Below, one piece after another: positions 9,153-18,023 of a DNA stretch of 58,168 bases. The notes beneath the pieces were generated by a model. That model was not told where the DNA came from, searched no databases, and saw only the letters and a program-made list of their open reading frames with translations. Location of the stretch: positions 1 to 58,168 of the forward strand of contig JAAUSG010000008.1 of NCBI GenBank assembly GCA_012034055.1, in the 5' to 3' direction. How positions within the stretch are numbered: position 1 is the stretch's first letter; each line of letters starts with the position of its first letter. This DNA comes from Leptolyngbyaceae cyanobacterium RU_5_1. Lineage in GTDB: Bacteria; Cyanobacteriota; Cyanobacteriia; Leptolyngbyales; Leptolyngbyaceae. The position numbers and the translations under genes were made by a program.

Positions 9153-10205
9153 ATGCTGTTCTTTAGTATGAGACGAAAAGCCCTAACCGCCTTATTATTA
9201 GCCGTTCTTTGTGTCATAACGCTTACCATTACGGTGAATTCGGGTCGGGCGCAGTGGGCAGAGTTTGAATCACCCAATCAACGGGATCTCCATCTCGTTA
9301 AATCAGTAGCACAACTGCAAGACATTGAACCAACGGTCACGACACACTGTGCCCTTCAACCAGAAAGCAGTAAATCGCCATCTACGATCGCCCGTTCAAA
9401 ACAACGAAACCTTCTCAACTCGACTGCTCCGATTACCCTGGAGCGTTTCCGCCAATTGCAACCTGCCAGTTCAGCAAAAGATGAGAACTCAGGCGAGAAG
9501 ATATCTGCTCAATCTGTTCAATCAGCCAGAAGCTACGTTCCACGAGAAGAGATCGCATTGATTCACCCAACGAACTACGGCGATCGCTTTCTGCTGGATA
9601 TCCAAGGCAACCCTACGGACTTAACCCCAATCGTGGTTTTGCACGAAACAGTTGGCTCGGCAAACGGCACGATTAACTTCTTCCGCACTCCCCACCCGCG
9701 TGACGAAGATCAGGCCAGCTATCACATCCTGATTCGGCAGAATGGCACGATTGTGTATCTGGTGCCCCCCGATAAACGCGCATTTGGTGCCGGTAACTCT
9801 GTGTTTGTGGGGACGAATGGGCCAGAAGCCGTGAAAACTCACCCCTCTTTTCCAGCATCGGTGAATAACTTTGCCTATCATATTTCGCTAGAAACTCCGC
9901 CCGACGGCTATCACAACTCCTATACTCACAGCGGCTACACCACTTCTCAATATCAATCGCTGGCCTGGTTAGTCTCCAAAACTGGCGTTCCAGATAACCG
10001 GATTACAACTCATAAAGCCGTCGATCGCTCCGGACAGCGCATGGATCCCAGGAGCTTCAGTTTCTCAAAGTTCTTTAAACTCTTGCAAACCCAAACCAAA
10101 ACGACCGAAATTGCGATTCGTTGCACTCCACCACCGGATGCGCCACAATCAAAAGCACCCGTCAAACAGGCAAAAGCTACCAGCATAAACATACAGGGAC
10201 GTTGA
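9153..10205 (+). CDS. Secreted N-acetylmuramoyl-L-alanine amidase (Amidase_2/PGRP fold)
   Basis: The 350-residue protein cleaves the amide bond between N-acetylmuramic acid and the stem peptide of peptidoglycan. It has a hydrophobic N-terminal signal (residues ~8-30), then a ~110-residue low-conservation region, then the zinc amidase domain at residues ~150-310. Visible landmarks are VVLHET (first zinc His), YHILIRQNG, GYTTSQY and TTHKAVDRSG (later zinc His). The preferred start may be the internal ATG at 9168 (MRRKALT), which gives a cleaner signal peptide. It is alone on its transcript, 83 bp upstream of the SGNH-like gene. Confidence 0.9.
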   Translation: MLFFSMRRKALTALLLAVLCVITLTITVNSGRAQWAEFESPNQRDLHLVKSVAQLQDIEPTVTTHCALQPESSKSPSTIARSKQRNLLNSTAPITLERFRQLQPASSAKDENSGEKISAQSVQSARSYVPREEIALIHPTNYGDRFLLDIQGNPTDLTPIVVLHETVGSANGTINFFRTPHPRDEDQASYHILIRQNGTIVYLVPPDKRAFGAGNSVFVGTNGPEAVKTHPSFPASVNNFAYHISLETPPDGYHNSYTHSGYTTSQYQSLAWLVSKTGVPDNRITTHKAVDRSGQRMDPRSFSFSKFFKLLQTQTKTTEIAIRCTPPPDAPQSKAPVKQAKATSINIQGR

Positions 10206-10288
10206 AATACTGAAGCACACTCAGCTACTGGTTGCTTGCCAAGACGACACTATGGTTCACTTGAGTTGGTGCGTCCTGTAAGCGGGCA

Positions 10289-11638
10289 ATGGGATGGTTT
10301 AGGCGAGTTGCGCTTTGTGTGCCTCTGTGGAGCATATTCACGGTGGGTTTGACCGTTGAAGTTTGTGTTGCCTTACCATCCTCGGCGGGAGGTGTGATCG
10401 TTGAAATCGAGTTCGCAGAGAAACGCTCACCCAGTGTTTCTGGAAGGCAACTACCGACTGGGATACCTGTCACTTCTGCACCAACAGCTACCCAATCAAC
10501 TCCTCAACTTGATTATCCAACGTTCAACAGTCAACAGCTCGATCGCCAACTCCAGCGTTATCTTGCCTACCTTGCCAGGTTTGGCCCACCCGACATTCTC
10601 ATCGTTGGCAGTTCACGGGCATTACAAGGGGTTGACCCAGTTACACTGAGCAAGGCGTTGGCTCAACAAGGGTATCCAAATCTGCAAGTGTTCAACTTTG
10701 GGATCAATGGTGCAACAGCCCAAGTGGTGGATTGGGTGTTGCGGCGTCTCCTCACCCCAGATCAGCTACCACGCATCATCGTTTGGGCAGATGGCGCACG
10801 GGCACTGAACAGCGGACGGATGGACCAGACGTTTCACAAAATCACCACCTCCCAAGGCTACAAAATGCTTAGTTCTGGGGTTCGCCCTCCAATCCCTCAA
10901 GCAGGTGGATTTGAGCTTGGACAAATCTGTATGGATATGCTGCCGGTCATCATTCCTGCACCATCAAGGTCGCAAGACAACAATGTGACACCAACGGGTG
11001 CGAAAAATCTACCATCAGCAAAGAACTTGCCCTGCAACCAACCTCTGAAGGTTTTAGTTCACCAAGCTGCCGTGAACCGGCCTACGCAAACGCTGGATCA
11101 AGAGGCACTGGGGTTTCAGGTCGTGAACACGCGATTTAACCCTAAAACCTATTTCCAGCGATATCCAGAGGTGCCTGGAGGATATGACACGAACTACCGC
11201 GATTTTACACTTGAGGGTAGGCAAACTGAGGCGTTCGATCGCGTCATCCGCTTCGCCAACAGCCGCAAGATTTCCCTGGTATTTGTCAACCTGCCGCTGA
11301 CTTCAACCTACCTGGATTTGGCAAGAAGCGCTTATGAGGGGCAGTTTCGCAGCCGGATGCAGCGGTTTGCTCATGCTCAGAAGCTGCAATTTCAAGATTT
11401 GGTAGCCCAGCGATCGCTTAACCAGAACCACTATTTTGCCGATCCGAGTCATCTCAACCGCTACGGGGCGATCGCAGTCGCCACCCAGATTAGTCAAAAA
11501 CTCACCACATCTTTTTCGGACGCTTTGCGACGTGCATTGAACCAGCCCGATGAGAGACTCTCCTATACACACTCTACGCGGTGTGAAACCGGGTGTTTTT
11601 ACTTACTTCAATTTCAGGATAACAATGACCTGAAATAG
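10289..11638 (+). CDS. SGNH-hydrolase-like secreted protein (DUF1574-like)
   Basis: A 449-residue protein with an N-terminal signal or anchor (residues ~5-30). The SGNH fold is indicated by block I, DILIVGSSRALQG (Ser108 as likely nucleophile), block II-like NFGINGATA, and a terminal DPSHLNRYG that supplies the Asp-x-x-His pair. Such proteins act as esterases or acetyl-group transferases on polysaccharides outside the membrane. The next gene is a priming sugar transferase, which suggests exopolysaccharide modification. The exact reaction cannot be read from sequence. The ~40 C-terminal residues are poorly conserved-looking. Confidence 0.75.
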   Translation: MGWFRRVALCVPLWSIFTVGLTVEVCVALPSSAGGVIVEIEFAEKRSPSVSGRQLPTGIPVTSAPTATQSTPQLDYPTFNSQQLDRQLQRYLAYLARFGPPDILIVGSSRALQGVDPVTLSKALAQQGYPNLQVFNFGINGATAQVVDWVLRRLLTPDQLPRIIVWADGARALNSGRMDQTFHKITTSQGYKMLSSGVRPPIPQAGGFELGQICMDMLPVIIPAPSRSQDNNVTPTGAKNLPSAKNLPCNQPLKVLVHQAAVNRPTQTLDQEALGFQVVNTRFNPKTYFQRYPEVPGGYDTNYRDFTLEGRQTEAFDRVIRFANSRKISLVFVNLPLTSTYLDLARSAYEGQFRSRMQRFAHAQKLQFQDLVAQRSLNQNHYFADPSHLNRYGAIAVATQISQKLTTSFSDALRRALNQPDERLSYTHSTRCETGCFYLLQFQDNNDLK

Positions 11639-11823
11639 TCTCAAATGATACCTAGAAAGGGAACTTGAGCAGAAAACATTAGAACTTTAAAGAAGCTGCA
11701 ACCAATTCAAAGATTGAACAAACCCCCTATTTTTCGCTACTCAGTGTCCGGGAGTCTACATATAGTCATGTAAACGTATGGTTATGCATACGTAAGTTTG
11801 ATTCCCGTCAATAGGGTACGACT

Positions 11824-12537
11824 GTGATCACTACCTCCCAGATCTCTACCGCCAAATCAGTTCCGTTTACGCAAGTTAGTCATCCCGTTCCTGCAGCAAA
11901 AATAACCTCTCGCGATACCCCTTTCCAGATGCATCCATCTGTTAGCTGCAAAGTGAAACGGCTGATTGATATTTTAGGCGCACTCATAGGTCTAGCCATT
12001 ACGGCCATTGTTGCCATACCGATCGCGATCGCAACCCAGTTGGATCATCCCGGCCCAATTTTCTACAACCAAATCCGCTGTGGCTATCGAGGTAAACCCT
12101 TCAAAATCTGGAAGTTTCGATCCATGATCGTTGACGCTGACAAGCTCAAGTATCTTGTTTACAACGAAGCCAAGGGCGGTATTTTTAAGAACCGTAATGA
12201 TCCGCGCGTCACTCGGGTTGGACGGTTCTTACGTCGCACCAGTTTGGACGAACTCCCGCAGTTCTGGAATGTTTTGATGGGAGATATGAGTTTAGTGGGA
12301 ACTCGTCCGCCAACGGTTGAGGAGGTGTTTAGTTACCGACGTCATCATTGGCAGCGTTTGAATGTGAAACCCGGAATCACAGGAGAATGGCAAGCAAATG
12401 GCCGTTCGACAGTGCTCGATTTTGAGGATATCGTGGCGATGGACATCAGCTATCAACGGAAATGGTCGATCGCCTACGACTTACAATTGCTTCTGAGGAC
12501 TGTGCTCTCCGTGCTGAACAAGCAAGGCGCGTTCTAA
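11824..12537 (+). CDS. Priming glycosyltransferase (bacterial sugar transferase, WcaJ/PssA type)
   Basis: A 237-residue polyprenyl-phosphate glycosyl-1-phosphate transferase that starts exopolysaccharide repeat units on undecaprenyl phosphate. It has a ~40-residue soluble leader, then [13 protein letters not shown] and one re-entrant or transmembrane helix (residues ~42-68), then the catalytic domain with [54 protein letters not shown] and KPGITG. It lacks the extra transmembrane domain of full-length WcaJ, like short PssA types. The start is GTG. A strong hairpin follows the stop. Confidence 0.93.
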   Translation: MITTSQISTAKSVPFTQVSHPVPAAKITSRDTPFQMHPSVSCKVKRLIDILGALIGLAITAIVAIPIAIATQLDHPGPIFYNQIRCGYRGKPFKIWKFRSMIVDADKLKYLVYNEAKGGIFKNRNDPRVTRVGRFLRRTSLDELPQFWNVLMGDMSLVGTRPPTVEEVFSYRRHHWQRLNVKPGITGEWQANGRSTVLDFEDIVAMDISYQRKWSIAYDLQLLLRTVLSVLNKQGAF

Positions 12538-12563
12538 TTCTTTTAAGGCGGGGTGTGTGAGTT

Positions 12564-12600
12564 GGGGGATAGATCTGAAAAGACTATCCCCCGTTTATAT
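12564..12600 (+). terminator. Hairpin terminator after sugar transferase gene
   Basis: GGGGGATAG (12564-12572) pairs perfectly with CTATCCCCC (12584-12592) around an 11-nt loop, followed by GTTTATATT. The stem is 9 bp. The position 27 bp after the stop fits an intrinsic terminator with a modest T-tract. Confidence 0.65.
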
Positions 12601-12660
12601 TGAATTCTCAAACGCTTCAACGTTGGGTTGGTTGGGAGGCTTTTGAGAACAGTGTTTGCC

Positions 12661-13578
12661 CTAGATCACAAACTTTTCAGTGATGTCAGCGTTCTCTAGC
12701 ACGACTCTAATACTAAATTTTTCCTCTGGTTTGCCGCTAAACTCCAGCCCAATCCAGTCGTCAAACTGGCTGGCTTGAATTTGCAAACAAACCGTATCCG
12801 TATCATCCAGCACCATGAGTTGAATATCGTGCGGTAAATAGGAAGATTCACCCGTTGGGTAAAGCCGCACCTGAATCGCCGCTTCATCTGGAGTCGTTGA
12901 AGTCAGTTGAACCAGCAGAACAACTGCCAGACCAACCCATTGCGTTCCTAACTCCATCCGTTTCGCCCGACTGACACCCCCCGAAAGCGAACCAGTTTGC
13001 CGAAAGTGGGCCGTTGAAATCAGCTCAACCGGTTTCTGCCAACCCGGCTCATAGTGTTCCTGAAGCCATTGGCGCAGGCTAATTAACCGACCCGATTCAA
13101 CCCAATCAAGATGGTCAATCAAAGACTCCAACGGCTGCAAATGGTCTAATCGCAACTCTTCGGGTGCTTCACTGGCAGCATCGGCTGGCACAAACCCTAA
13201 CAGCTCGACCTGATCCAGGGATTGCCCCAATTGCACGGCGATGTAGCCAATGCGATCGCACCGCACTTCTGTGGGCAAACTCAAGTTTGGCTGATTGGGC
13301 AAGACTGGACGACATTCCAGTCTGCCAATTCCCGGCAGCACTAAGTCGGCAATGTTAAACAGCGCTCTCCTGCCAGGCTGCCAACTATCCCCCTGCTCCA
13401 GATCGGTTTCAATTCCGAGCCAGTTGAGATAGCTGTGAACAGCGTAGATTGCCAGGGTATTCAGATACACTTGCTTGCCTTTTAGCGGTGTTGCCTGTTG
13501 GGCAGCAAATTCCTGCGCCAGACGATGGACATCGCGGCTGATGGGGACGGTGATGTAAACGGGTTCGATACGGTTCAT
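12661..13578 (-). CDS. DUF1822 family protein
   Basis: This 305-residue soluble protein matches the cyanobacterial DUF1822 family, seen from the N-terminal pattern ITVPISRDVHRLAQEFA, the LNTLAIYAVHSYLNWLGI segment and the LISLRQWLQ region. No catalytic motif or membrane segment is visible. Its ATG is 2 nt after the stop of the upstream sigma-like gene, so translational coupling is likely. The family is often paired with such sigma-like genes; an anti-sigma or effector role is only an inference from that pairing. Confidence 0.85.
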   Translation of the reverse strand: MNRIEPVYITVPISRDVHRLAQEFAAQQATPLKGKQVYLNTLAIYAVHSYLNWLGIETDLEQGDSWQPGRRALFNIADLVLPGIGRLECRPVLPNQPNLSLPTEVRCDRIGYIAVQLGQSLDQVELLGFVPADAASEAPEELRLDHLQPLESLIDHLDWVESGRLISLRQWLQEHYEPGWQKPVELISTAHFRQTGSLSGGVSRAKRMELGTQWVGLAVVLLVQLTSTTPDEAAIQVRLYPTGESSYLPHDIQLMVLDDTDTVCLQIQASQFDDWIGLEFSGKPEEKFSIRVVLENADITEKFVI

Positions 13579-13580
13579 GA

Positions 13581-14282
13581 TCAGGCTTCAAATGACAATG
13601 CAATTTCGCGGAGCAACGGGAGACACTTTTTCTTCCAGGATGCATACAAAGTTTGGTTACTAATGCCGAGTTGTCTTGAAATATCGGCGATGCGATCGGG
13701 CGGGTCTTTGAGCAGCAGTCTGAGAGCCAGGAACTGACAATTGCAATCTGGATATTGGCGGAGATGGCAGCGCTGCAGTTCTTCGTCCGGGTCTTGCTGA
13801 ATGTATCGCATCAGTTGTAGACCCAGGCGCTGACGGTGCAGATCCTGATTTTTCTGAATCGCGCGATCGAGTAAGTCCAGCCCCAAAGGAACATCCGGAT
13901 CTGCAACAAAATCGCGTCGTGTGCCTGGATTACTATCATCCGTTCCGAACGGTTCATCCAAACTGATATCTTGAGATTTGCTGTGCATATCCCGGATTCG
14001 CCAGTACAGATAGCCGTTGATCCATTTCACAACGTCCTCTTCCAGCGATGCAGTTTTTGCCTGGAAGGAATTGATGTTTTTACAAACATACTCCCATGTC
14101 AGGCTTAAGGCGGCTGAATAGTCTTGATGGGACGATTTGTAAATTCCAGGTAGGCGTTGGGCAACCATCAGCAAGCGAGTTAAGGCTTTCCGTCGTTCAG
14201 GACTGGATTCCTGATAGCGACGCACCTCGGCAATTAAAATCCGTAGTTGTTCATCCGTACTTTGGAGGTTCGAGAGGCTCAT
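13581..14282 (-). CDS. Sigma-70-like regulator coupled to DUF1822
   Basis: A 233-residue protein resembling group-IV/ECF-like sigma factors of cyanobacteria. The N-terminal half (residues ~20-110) is helical and resembles region 2, with VKWINGYLYWRIRDM. The C-terminal DRIADISRQLGISNQTLYASWKKK (about residues 197-220) is a clear helix-turn-helix like region 4. Between them is an acidic linker with a Cys-containing segment (RQYPDCNCQF). It is first in a two-gene operon with DUF1822. Direct sigma activity is inferred; it may be a divergent member. Confidence 0.75.
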   Translation of the reverse strand: MSLSNLQSTDEQLRILIAEVRRYQESSPERRKALTRLLMVAQRLPGIYKSSHQDYSAALSLTWEYVCKNINSFQAKTASLEEDVVKWINGYLYWRIRDMHSKSQDISLDEPFGTDDSNPGTRRDFVADPDVPLGLDLLDRAIQKNQDLHRQRLGLQLMRYIQQDPDEELQRCHLRQYPDCNCQFLALRLLLKDPPDRIADISRQLGISNQTLYASWKKKCLPLLREIALSFEA

Positions 14283-14311
14283 ATTGTGCGGGTTTAGAAG
14301 GCATTCGGAAT

Positions 14312-14575
14312 CTACCCATTATTTATTTGGGCCCGTTTAGGCAATCGATTGACTCTTGGAGCTACGAGTAATGTAATGCCCGATCTGCCAATCACGGCTA
14401 CGGGATCACCTGGCAAAACGGTTTCCTGGCAATCAGGATCAAAGAATTCGGCTGGCCAGTAGGTTGCCTGAAAGTAAACTCGTCCGGGGCACTTGGGATA
14501 AATTGCCTCTTCCACACTGCCCAAGCCAATTTGGTGAAATAGCTCGATGGTTTCGGGGGCTATGGTCGCGAACAT
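14312..14575 (-). CDS. NfeD-like OB-fold small protein
   Basis: An 87-residue protein whose body (GRVYFQATYWPAEF, then LPGDPVAVIGRSGITLLV) matches the C-terminal OB-fold beta barrel of NfeD proteins. The membrane part of full NfeD is absent, as in many short cyanobacterial homologues. NfeD domains usually support stomatin/SPFH or ClpP-like membrane proteases; none is adjacent here. It sits 30 bp upstream of the sigma-like gene on the same strand and could share its promoter. The last ten residues look unconserved. Confidence 0.65.
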   Translation of the reverse strand: MFATIAPETIELFHQIGLGSVEEAIYPKCPGRVYFQATYWPAEFFDPDCQETVLPGDPVAVIGRSGITLLVAPRVNRLPKRAQINNG

Positions 14576-14675
14576 GGTTGAACCTTGTGAATTGGGGGTT
14601 GTATCAAGCGCGATCGCGCATGGCTCTCAATCGCCCTATAGGATAAACAGGGTTGTCAGCCGTTTTTATGAGAAC

Positions 14676-14748
14676 TAAACCTTGTCCACGTCCAGACCTG
14701 AAGTTTTTCTGACGGGAAAGCTACAGATTCCGAGCTGAACGTGGTCTA
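14676..14748 (+). repeat. 73-bp TA-bounded palindromic repeat, copy 1
   Basis: This unit starts TAAACCTTGTCCACG and ends GAACGTGGTCTA. It is an imperfect palindrome because its ends read TAAACC-x2-GT-x-CA in both directions. Four more 73-bp relatives exist in the window (about 15772, 21986, 24069, 46705). Confidence 0.85.
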
Positions 14749-14847
14749 ACAATCAAACTCACGATTGATTGCAGACGTTTTTCGTCTTGAGATAATAACT
14801 CTATAAATCGTTGTTGCTAGACAATCAGGGCTAGCAAAGGGTAGGAC

Positions 14848-15318
14848 ATGATCAAGTCGTGGATGGTGATTGGAGCCGTGACCCTATTGGTCGCACTGGC
14901 GAGTAATGCGATTCGACCGCGAGATGTGAAGTGGTTTAGACAATTGCGACGCCCTAAGTGGTTAACGTTTGAGGCGCTAATTCCAGTCATCTGGATGGTG
15001 GTTTTTATCTGTGGAGCCTGGTCGGCTTACATGGTTTGGGAGAACAATCCAGGCAACACTCAGACGGGGTGGTTAATGGCCTTCTATTTGCTGGTGGAGG
15101 TGGCGATCGTGGTGTACTCTCCCATCACGCTCTGGTCGCACAGCCTCAAAGCCGGAACGGTTGTAGGCAGCATCGGCTTTGTCCTGGGCTTGCTTTTGAC
15201 GCTGATGGTGGTGCAAATTTCGGGCTGGGCAGCATTACTACTGATGCCATACCTGCTATGGAGTCCGATTGGCACCTATACGACTTGGGAAATGGACAAA
15301 CTTAACCAGAATCCATAG
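14848..15318 (+). CDS. TspO/MBR family membrane protein
   Basis: A 156-residue protein with five hydrophobic helices, as in the TspO/translocator family that binds tetrapyrroles. Landmarks are the first helix, the RRPKWLTFEALIPVIWMVVF segment, which resembles the family's PKW-x-P region, WSAYMVW, and a final LLLMPYLLWSPIGTY helix like the conserved PY-x-W motif. In cyanobacteria such proteins are tied to stress and tetrapyrrole handling; that role is family knowledge. It is monocistronic, with a 73-bp repeat about 100 bp upstream. Confidence 0.85.
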   Translation: MIKSWMVIGAVTLLVALASNAIRPRDVKWFRQLRRPKWLTFEALIPVIWMVVFICGAWSAYMVWENNPGNTQTGWLMAFYLLVEVAIVVYSPITLWSHSLKAGTVVGSIGFVLGLLLTLMVVQISGWAALLLMPYLLWSPIGTYTTWEMDKLNQNP

Positions 15319-15441
15319 AATTGGTCGCCAGTAGAGTTTGGTGTCAACTTCTTCTATCTGTTTTGAAGCTGATGGTATGACGACGCAGTGATGCGACGGA
15401 TGAGTTAATGTTTGCCGTAGTGTACTCGTCCTAACGGGTAT

Positions 15442-15639
15442 TCATTTAATCACCCAAAACCCATTCTTGCGCCACTTTTGCTCTTGTAAAGACACTTCCA
15501 AATCCTGTTTGGAAATAGCAGAATGTTCAACCAACAGTTCTCCAAGAGGTTTGCAGTTTAATTGCTGCTCAGTTAAAACCTCGTTCAACTGTTGCTGGGA
15601 GATCAGTTTGCGTCGGAGCAAAATTTCACCTAGTTTCAT
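15442..15639 (-). CDS. Stand-alone MshEN/GspE-N-like domain protein
   Basis: A 65-residue protein consisting almost only of the motif seen at the N-terminus of PilB/GspE ATPases: KLGEILLRRKLISQQQL followed by LGELLVEHSAISKQDL. The paired 'LG-x-x-L...G/S-I-x-x-x-x-L' pattern is the nucleotide-binding (c-di-GMP in MshEN) repeat. There is no ATPase domain. It could be a small c-di-GMP or pilus-related adaptor. Only one and a half motif copies fit, so ligand binding is not assured. The ATG has a plausible upstream region. Confidence 0.6.
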   Translation of the reverse strand: MKLGEILLRRKLISQQQLNEVLTEQQLNCKPLGELLVEHSAISKQDLEVSLQEQKWRKNGFWVIK

Positions 15640-15771
15640 AGCGTTAACCTTCTCTACCGGTAATTAATTACATGCTCGTCCAGGAAATCGCTAAAATCGC
15701 CTAGTTTTTTTTACAAAGGTTTACTTTATACATGGGCGATCGCCCTACTTATCCCCTATGTCAATTGTTCC

Positions 15772-15843
15772 TAAACCATGCCCAGCCCAGATTCTGTAGC
15801 TTTCCCCTAAGAAAACTCCAGGTCTGGACGTGGACAAGGTGTA
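15772..15843 (-). repeat. 73-bp repeat family, inverted divergent copy
   Basis: Read on the minus strand it begins TACACCTTGTCCACGTCCAG and ends GGTTTA. It retains the conserved core (GTAGCTTTCCC on the plus strand) but lacks one base and several positions relative to the other copies. Confidence 0.8.
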
Positions 15844-16032
15844 GTTCTGTAGTGAAACGCTTATTGGTTCATCGGTCTACTCCTTTCTACAATTTGCTAC
15901 ACATAGATACAGATAAGACCCGATGGAGTTGTTGGTTCTTAGTAGAGATTCGCATTTATAGCGGTTTTCAGTCGGATTAGGTGTAGTGATTGCGTTATGC
16001 TAACGAAGTGCGATCGCTGAAAAGGAGTCCCA

Positions 16033-16473
16033 ATGACCCGCGCCATCATGGAAACTGACAAGGGCACTATCCACCTGGAGCTGTTTGACCAGGATGCACC
16101 CAATACAGTGAAAAACTTTGTAGATCTCTCGCAAAAAGGCTTCTACGACGGTCTTGCCTTTCATCGCGTCATCTCTGACTTCATGGTTCAAGGCGGTTGC
16201 CCCAATACCCGTGCAGGTGCTTCAGGTATGCCAGGAACAGGGGGTCCCGGTTACAGCATCAATTGTGAGATTAATCCGAACAAGCATCTGGCTGGCAGCC
16301 TTTCAATGGCGCACCGTGGACGCAACACGGGGGGTAGCCAGTTCTTCATTTGCCATTCCCCTCAATCCCATCTGGACGGTGTTCACACGGTCTTTGGCAA
16401 AACGGAAGACATGAGCGTGGTGAATGCTATTCGTCAAGGCGACAAAATTTTGTCTGTCAAAATTGAGGAATAA
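16033..16473 (+). CDS. Cyclophilin-type peptidyl-prolyl cis-trans isomerase
   Basis: The 146-residue single-domain cyclophilin catalyses cis-trans isomerisation of X-Pro bonds during folding. The catalytic landmarks are all present: [13 protein letters not shown] (Arg and Phe of the active site), the [19 protein letters not shown] stretch with the Gln and Phe, and [11 protein letters not shown]. There is no signal peptide, so it is cytoplasmic. AAAAGGAGT precedes the ATG by about 6 nt, a clear ribosome site. It converges with the VOC-like gene. Confidence 0.95.
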   Translation: MTRAIMETDKGTIHLELFDQDAPNTVKNFVDLSQKGFYDGLAFHRVISDFMVQGGCPNTRAGASGMPGTGGPGYSINCEINPNKHLAGSLSMAHRGRNTGGSQFFICHSPQSHLDGVHTVFGKTEDMSVVNAIRQGDKILSVKIEE

Positions 16474-16524
16474 AGCGATTTCTGGGACTTGCTCCACCAG
16501 GAACTATAAGCTGATTAGATTGGC

Positions 16525-16560
16525 GATCGCTCCTCCTTTCCGCAAACATGAGCGATCGCT
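16525..16560. terminator. HIP1-based hairpin between convergent genes
   Basis: GGCGATCGCTCC and GAGCGATCGC flank about 16 nt in the gap between the cyclophilin and VOC-like genes. The two HIP1 octamers can pair with each other to form a long hairpin. It may serve both transcripts; no T-run follows, so termination is uncertain. Confidence 0.35.
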
Positions 16561-16567
16561 ATCGTCT

Positions 16568-17155
16568 TTAATTCGAGACTTCTGACATCTCAATCACATT
16601 GCCATCGTAGTCTTTGACTAGAAAATTGAGGGGCTTTTCCCGCCGAATTTTATGCTTTAAGCCCCGCATCTGCACCCGAAGTAGGACTTGTTCCAGACAG
16701 GCGCGATCGAAACACACATGGCGCTGGCGATTCTTCTCTCCCAAACTAGCTCCAGAAATAACATGTACCTGAGTATTCTTCTTGAGTTGATACCATAGCC
16801 CATCTGGAGCAGCCTGCGTTCCCATGGTTGACCGTCCAATTCCAGGCGACATATAGAGTGGGTCTACTACAGCAGTGCCTAAACTCTGCTCATAGTTGTA
16901 GTAGTAGTGCAATGGCACGTCGGCAGCGGGGAGTTCCAACATTCCCTCATAAAGTCGCCGCGCTAATTCCACATCAGACACCATAATGGTGTAAACCTTG
17001 GGAGCACTAGTCAGAAACATCCACATTGCACCAGCATAGGCTGCCAGTAGCATGACCATAATGCCTTGAGTGGAAAACAAGGTGTCCAGTCCAGGTAATG
17101 ACCCAATAGTCACCGGTTGAAGAAAGCTGAGAAGATTACTAGTTTCCAAGGTCAT
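16568..17155 (-). CDS. VOC/glyoxalase-like protein with N-terminal membrane segment
   Basis: A 195-residue protein conserved in type among cyanobacteria. Residues ~30-50 (GIMVMLLAAYAGAMWMFL) form one hydrophobic helix. The rest resembles the vicinal-oxygen-chelate fold: YTIMVSDVELARRLYEGMLELP at the domain start, and FLVKDYDGNVIEMSEV at the end with the usual terminal Glu. The metal ligands typical of glyoxalase I are not all obvious, so no substrate can be given. It is monocistronic and convergent with the cyclophilin gene. Confidence 0.7.
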   Translation of the reverse strand: MTLETSNLLSFLQPVTIGSLPGLDTLFSTQGIMVMLLAAYAGAMWMFLTSAPKVYTIMVSDVELARRLYEGMLELPAADVPLHYYYNYEQSLGTAVVDPLYMSPGIGRSTMGTQAAPDGLWYQLKKNTQVHVISGASLGEKNRQRHVCFDRACLEQVLLRVQMRGLKHKIRREKPLNFLVKDYDGNVIEMSEVSN

Positions 17156-17332
17156 AGGTTTAACTTCAGAGTTGAGTCGCTTGTAGTGATTGGTAGCTGG
17201 CGGCAGCCGATTATCTACTATCTTTTACTAGACAAACAACAATGGTTCCGAACGCAACTTAGTATTTTTTGAGACCCTCACACCGGTTAAGTGTTCCAAC
17301 TTATTCTATCAAGCCTAACGTGGGTGCTGATC

Positions 17333-17848
17333 TCACCATGAATCCCACTTAATTAAGGCTGGGAAGCCAGGGCAGATCCGCAACGCCTGGGTTACCCCCA
17401 TTTGGCTGAACAGCGTGGTGAGTTGTCCACTATGATGAGTCTGATGGTTAAACATATGAACGACCAGTACCCACGTTGGCAAAATTCTCGTCTTCTGATC
17501 AATGTTGCTTGTGTACTCAAACGATCGCTCCAGCCAGTCTTGGGAAAGCCCGATCGCCCAATCCAGGATCGCCTGATCCATGTGCTCTCGTTCTCGCCGC
17601 AGTTCGTCAAAGTCAGTGTACAGTTCTTGAGTAATTATGGCAATTAGAAACAGCTTGTCGGTGAAACGTCCCATCCAAACGCGATCGCCGTACAGTAGAT
17701 GATTCAGCGTTCCGTAAATGGATTTGAAAAACGCTCCGCGATCGCGTTTCCGTTCGACATCAGGAATCTCAGCACAGTCCCCATAGAGCTTCCGATTCAT
17801 CCACTGGTTATACTCCGCCATGATTTGGCAATAGTGACAATCAATCAT
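17333..17848 (-). CDS. DinB-family (DUF664-like) protein with probable C-terminal frameshift
   Basis: This 171-residue protein has the DinB four-helix fold with the metal-binding histidine pattern: His50 in LNHLLYGDRVW and the HMFNHQTHHSGQL motif (His around residues 131-138). DinB proteins are often thiol-dependent metalloenzymes; the substrate is unknown. The final 18 residues look wrong. Adding one A near 17393 restores NPGVADLPWLPSLN and a stop at 17349, which is the expected family tail. Thus the C-terminus is probably frameshifted, with the catalytic part intact. Confidence 0.85.
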   Translation of the reverse strand: MIDCHYCQIMAEYNQWMNRKLYGDCAEIPDVERKRDRGAFFKSIYGTLNHLLYGDRVWMGRFTDKLFLIAIITQELYTDFDELRREREHMDQAILDWAIGLSQDWLERSFEYTSNIDQKTRILPTWVLVVHMFNHQTHHSGQLTTLFSQMGVTQALRICPGFPALIKWDSW

Positions 17849-17861
17849 AAACGGTGTTCGC

Positions 17862-17928
17862 AGATCCCCGACTTCTTGATTAAGTTCAGCTAAATAATTG
17901 GGGTTGCAACAAAGAAGTCGGGGGATCT
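17862..17928. repeat. Inverted repeat with GATCCCCGACTTCTT arms, copy 1
   Basis: AGATCCCCGACTTCTT and AAGAAGTCGGGGGATCT are separated by about 34 bp. A second copy with the same arms but a different loop lies at 53295-53360. Confidence 0.8.
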
Positions 17929-17937
17929 CAGACTAAA

Positions 17938-17966
17938 CAAAAAAAGCCCTGCACTGAAGCAAGGCT
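17938..17966 (-). terminator. Intrinsic terminator of the SLH porin gene
   Basis: Read on the minus strand, AGCCTTGC-TTCAGT-GCAGGGCT is followed by TTTTTTTG. The stem is 8 bp with one G-T pair, and the 7-T tract makes this a textbook intrinsic terminator about 60 bp after the porin stop. Confidence 0.8.
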
Positions 17967-18023
17967 AAGATTTCAACCCACTTAAACGAACAAGCCTATT
18001 AACCAAACAAAAAAAGCTCCAAC

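Noticed and set aside
8881-9153. 90-codon minus-strand frame between the BMP operon and the amidase gene
   Set aside because: It starts with TTG, has no ribosome site, no recognisable domain and overlaps the amidase start, so it is more likely promoter DNA.
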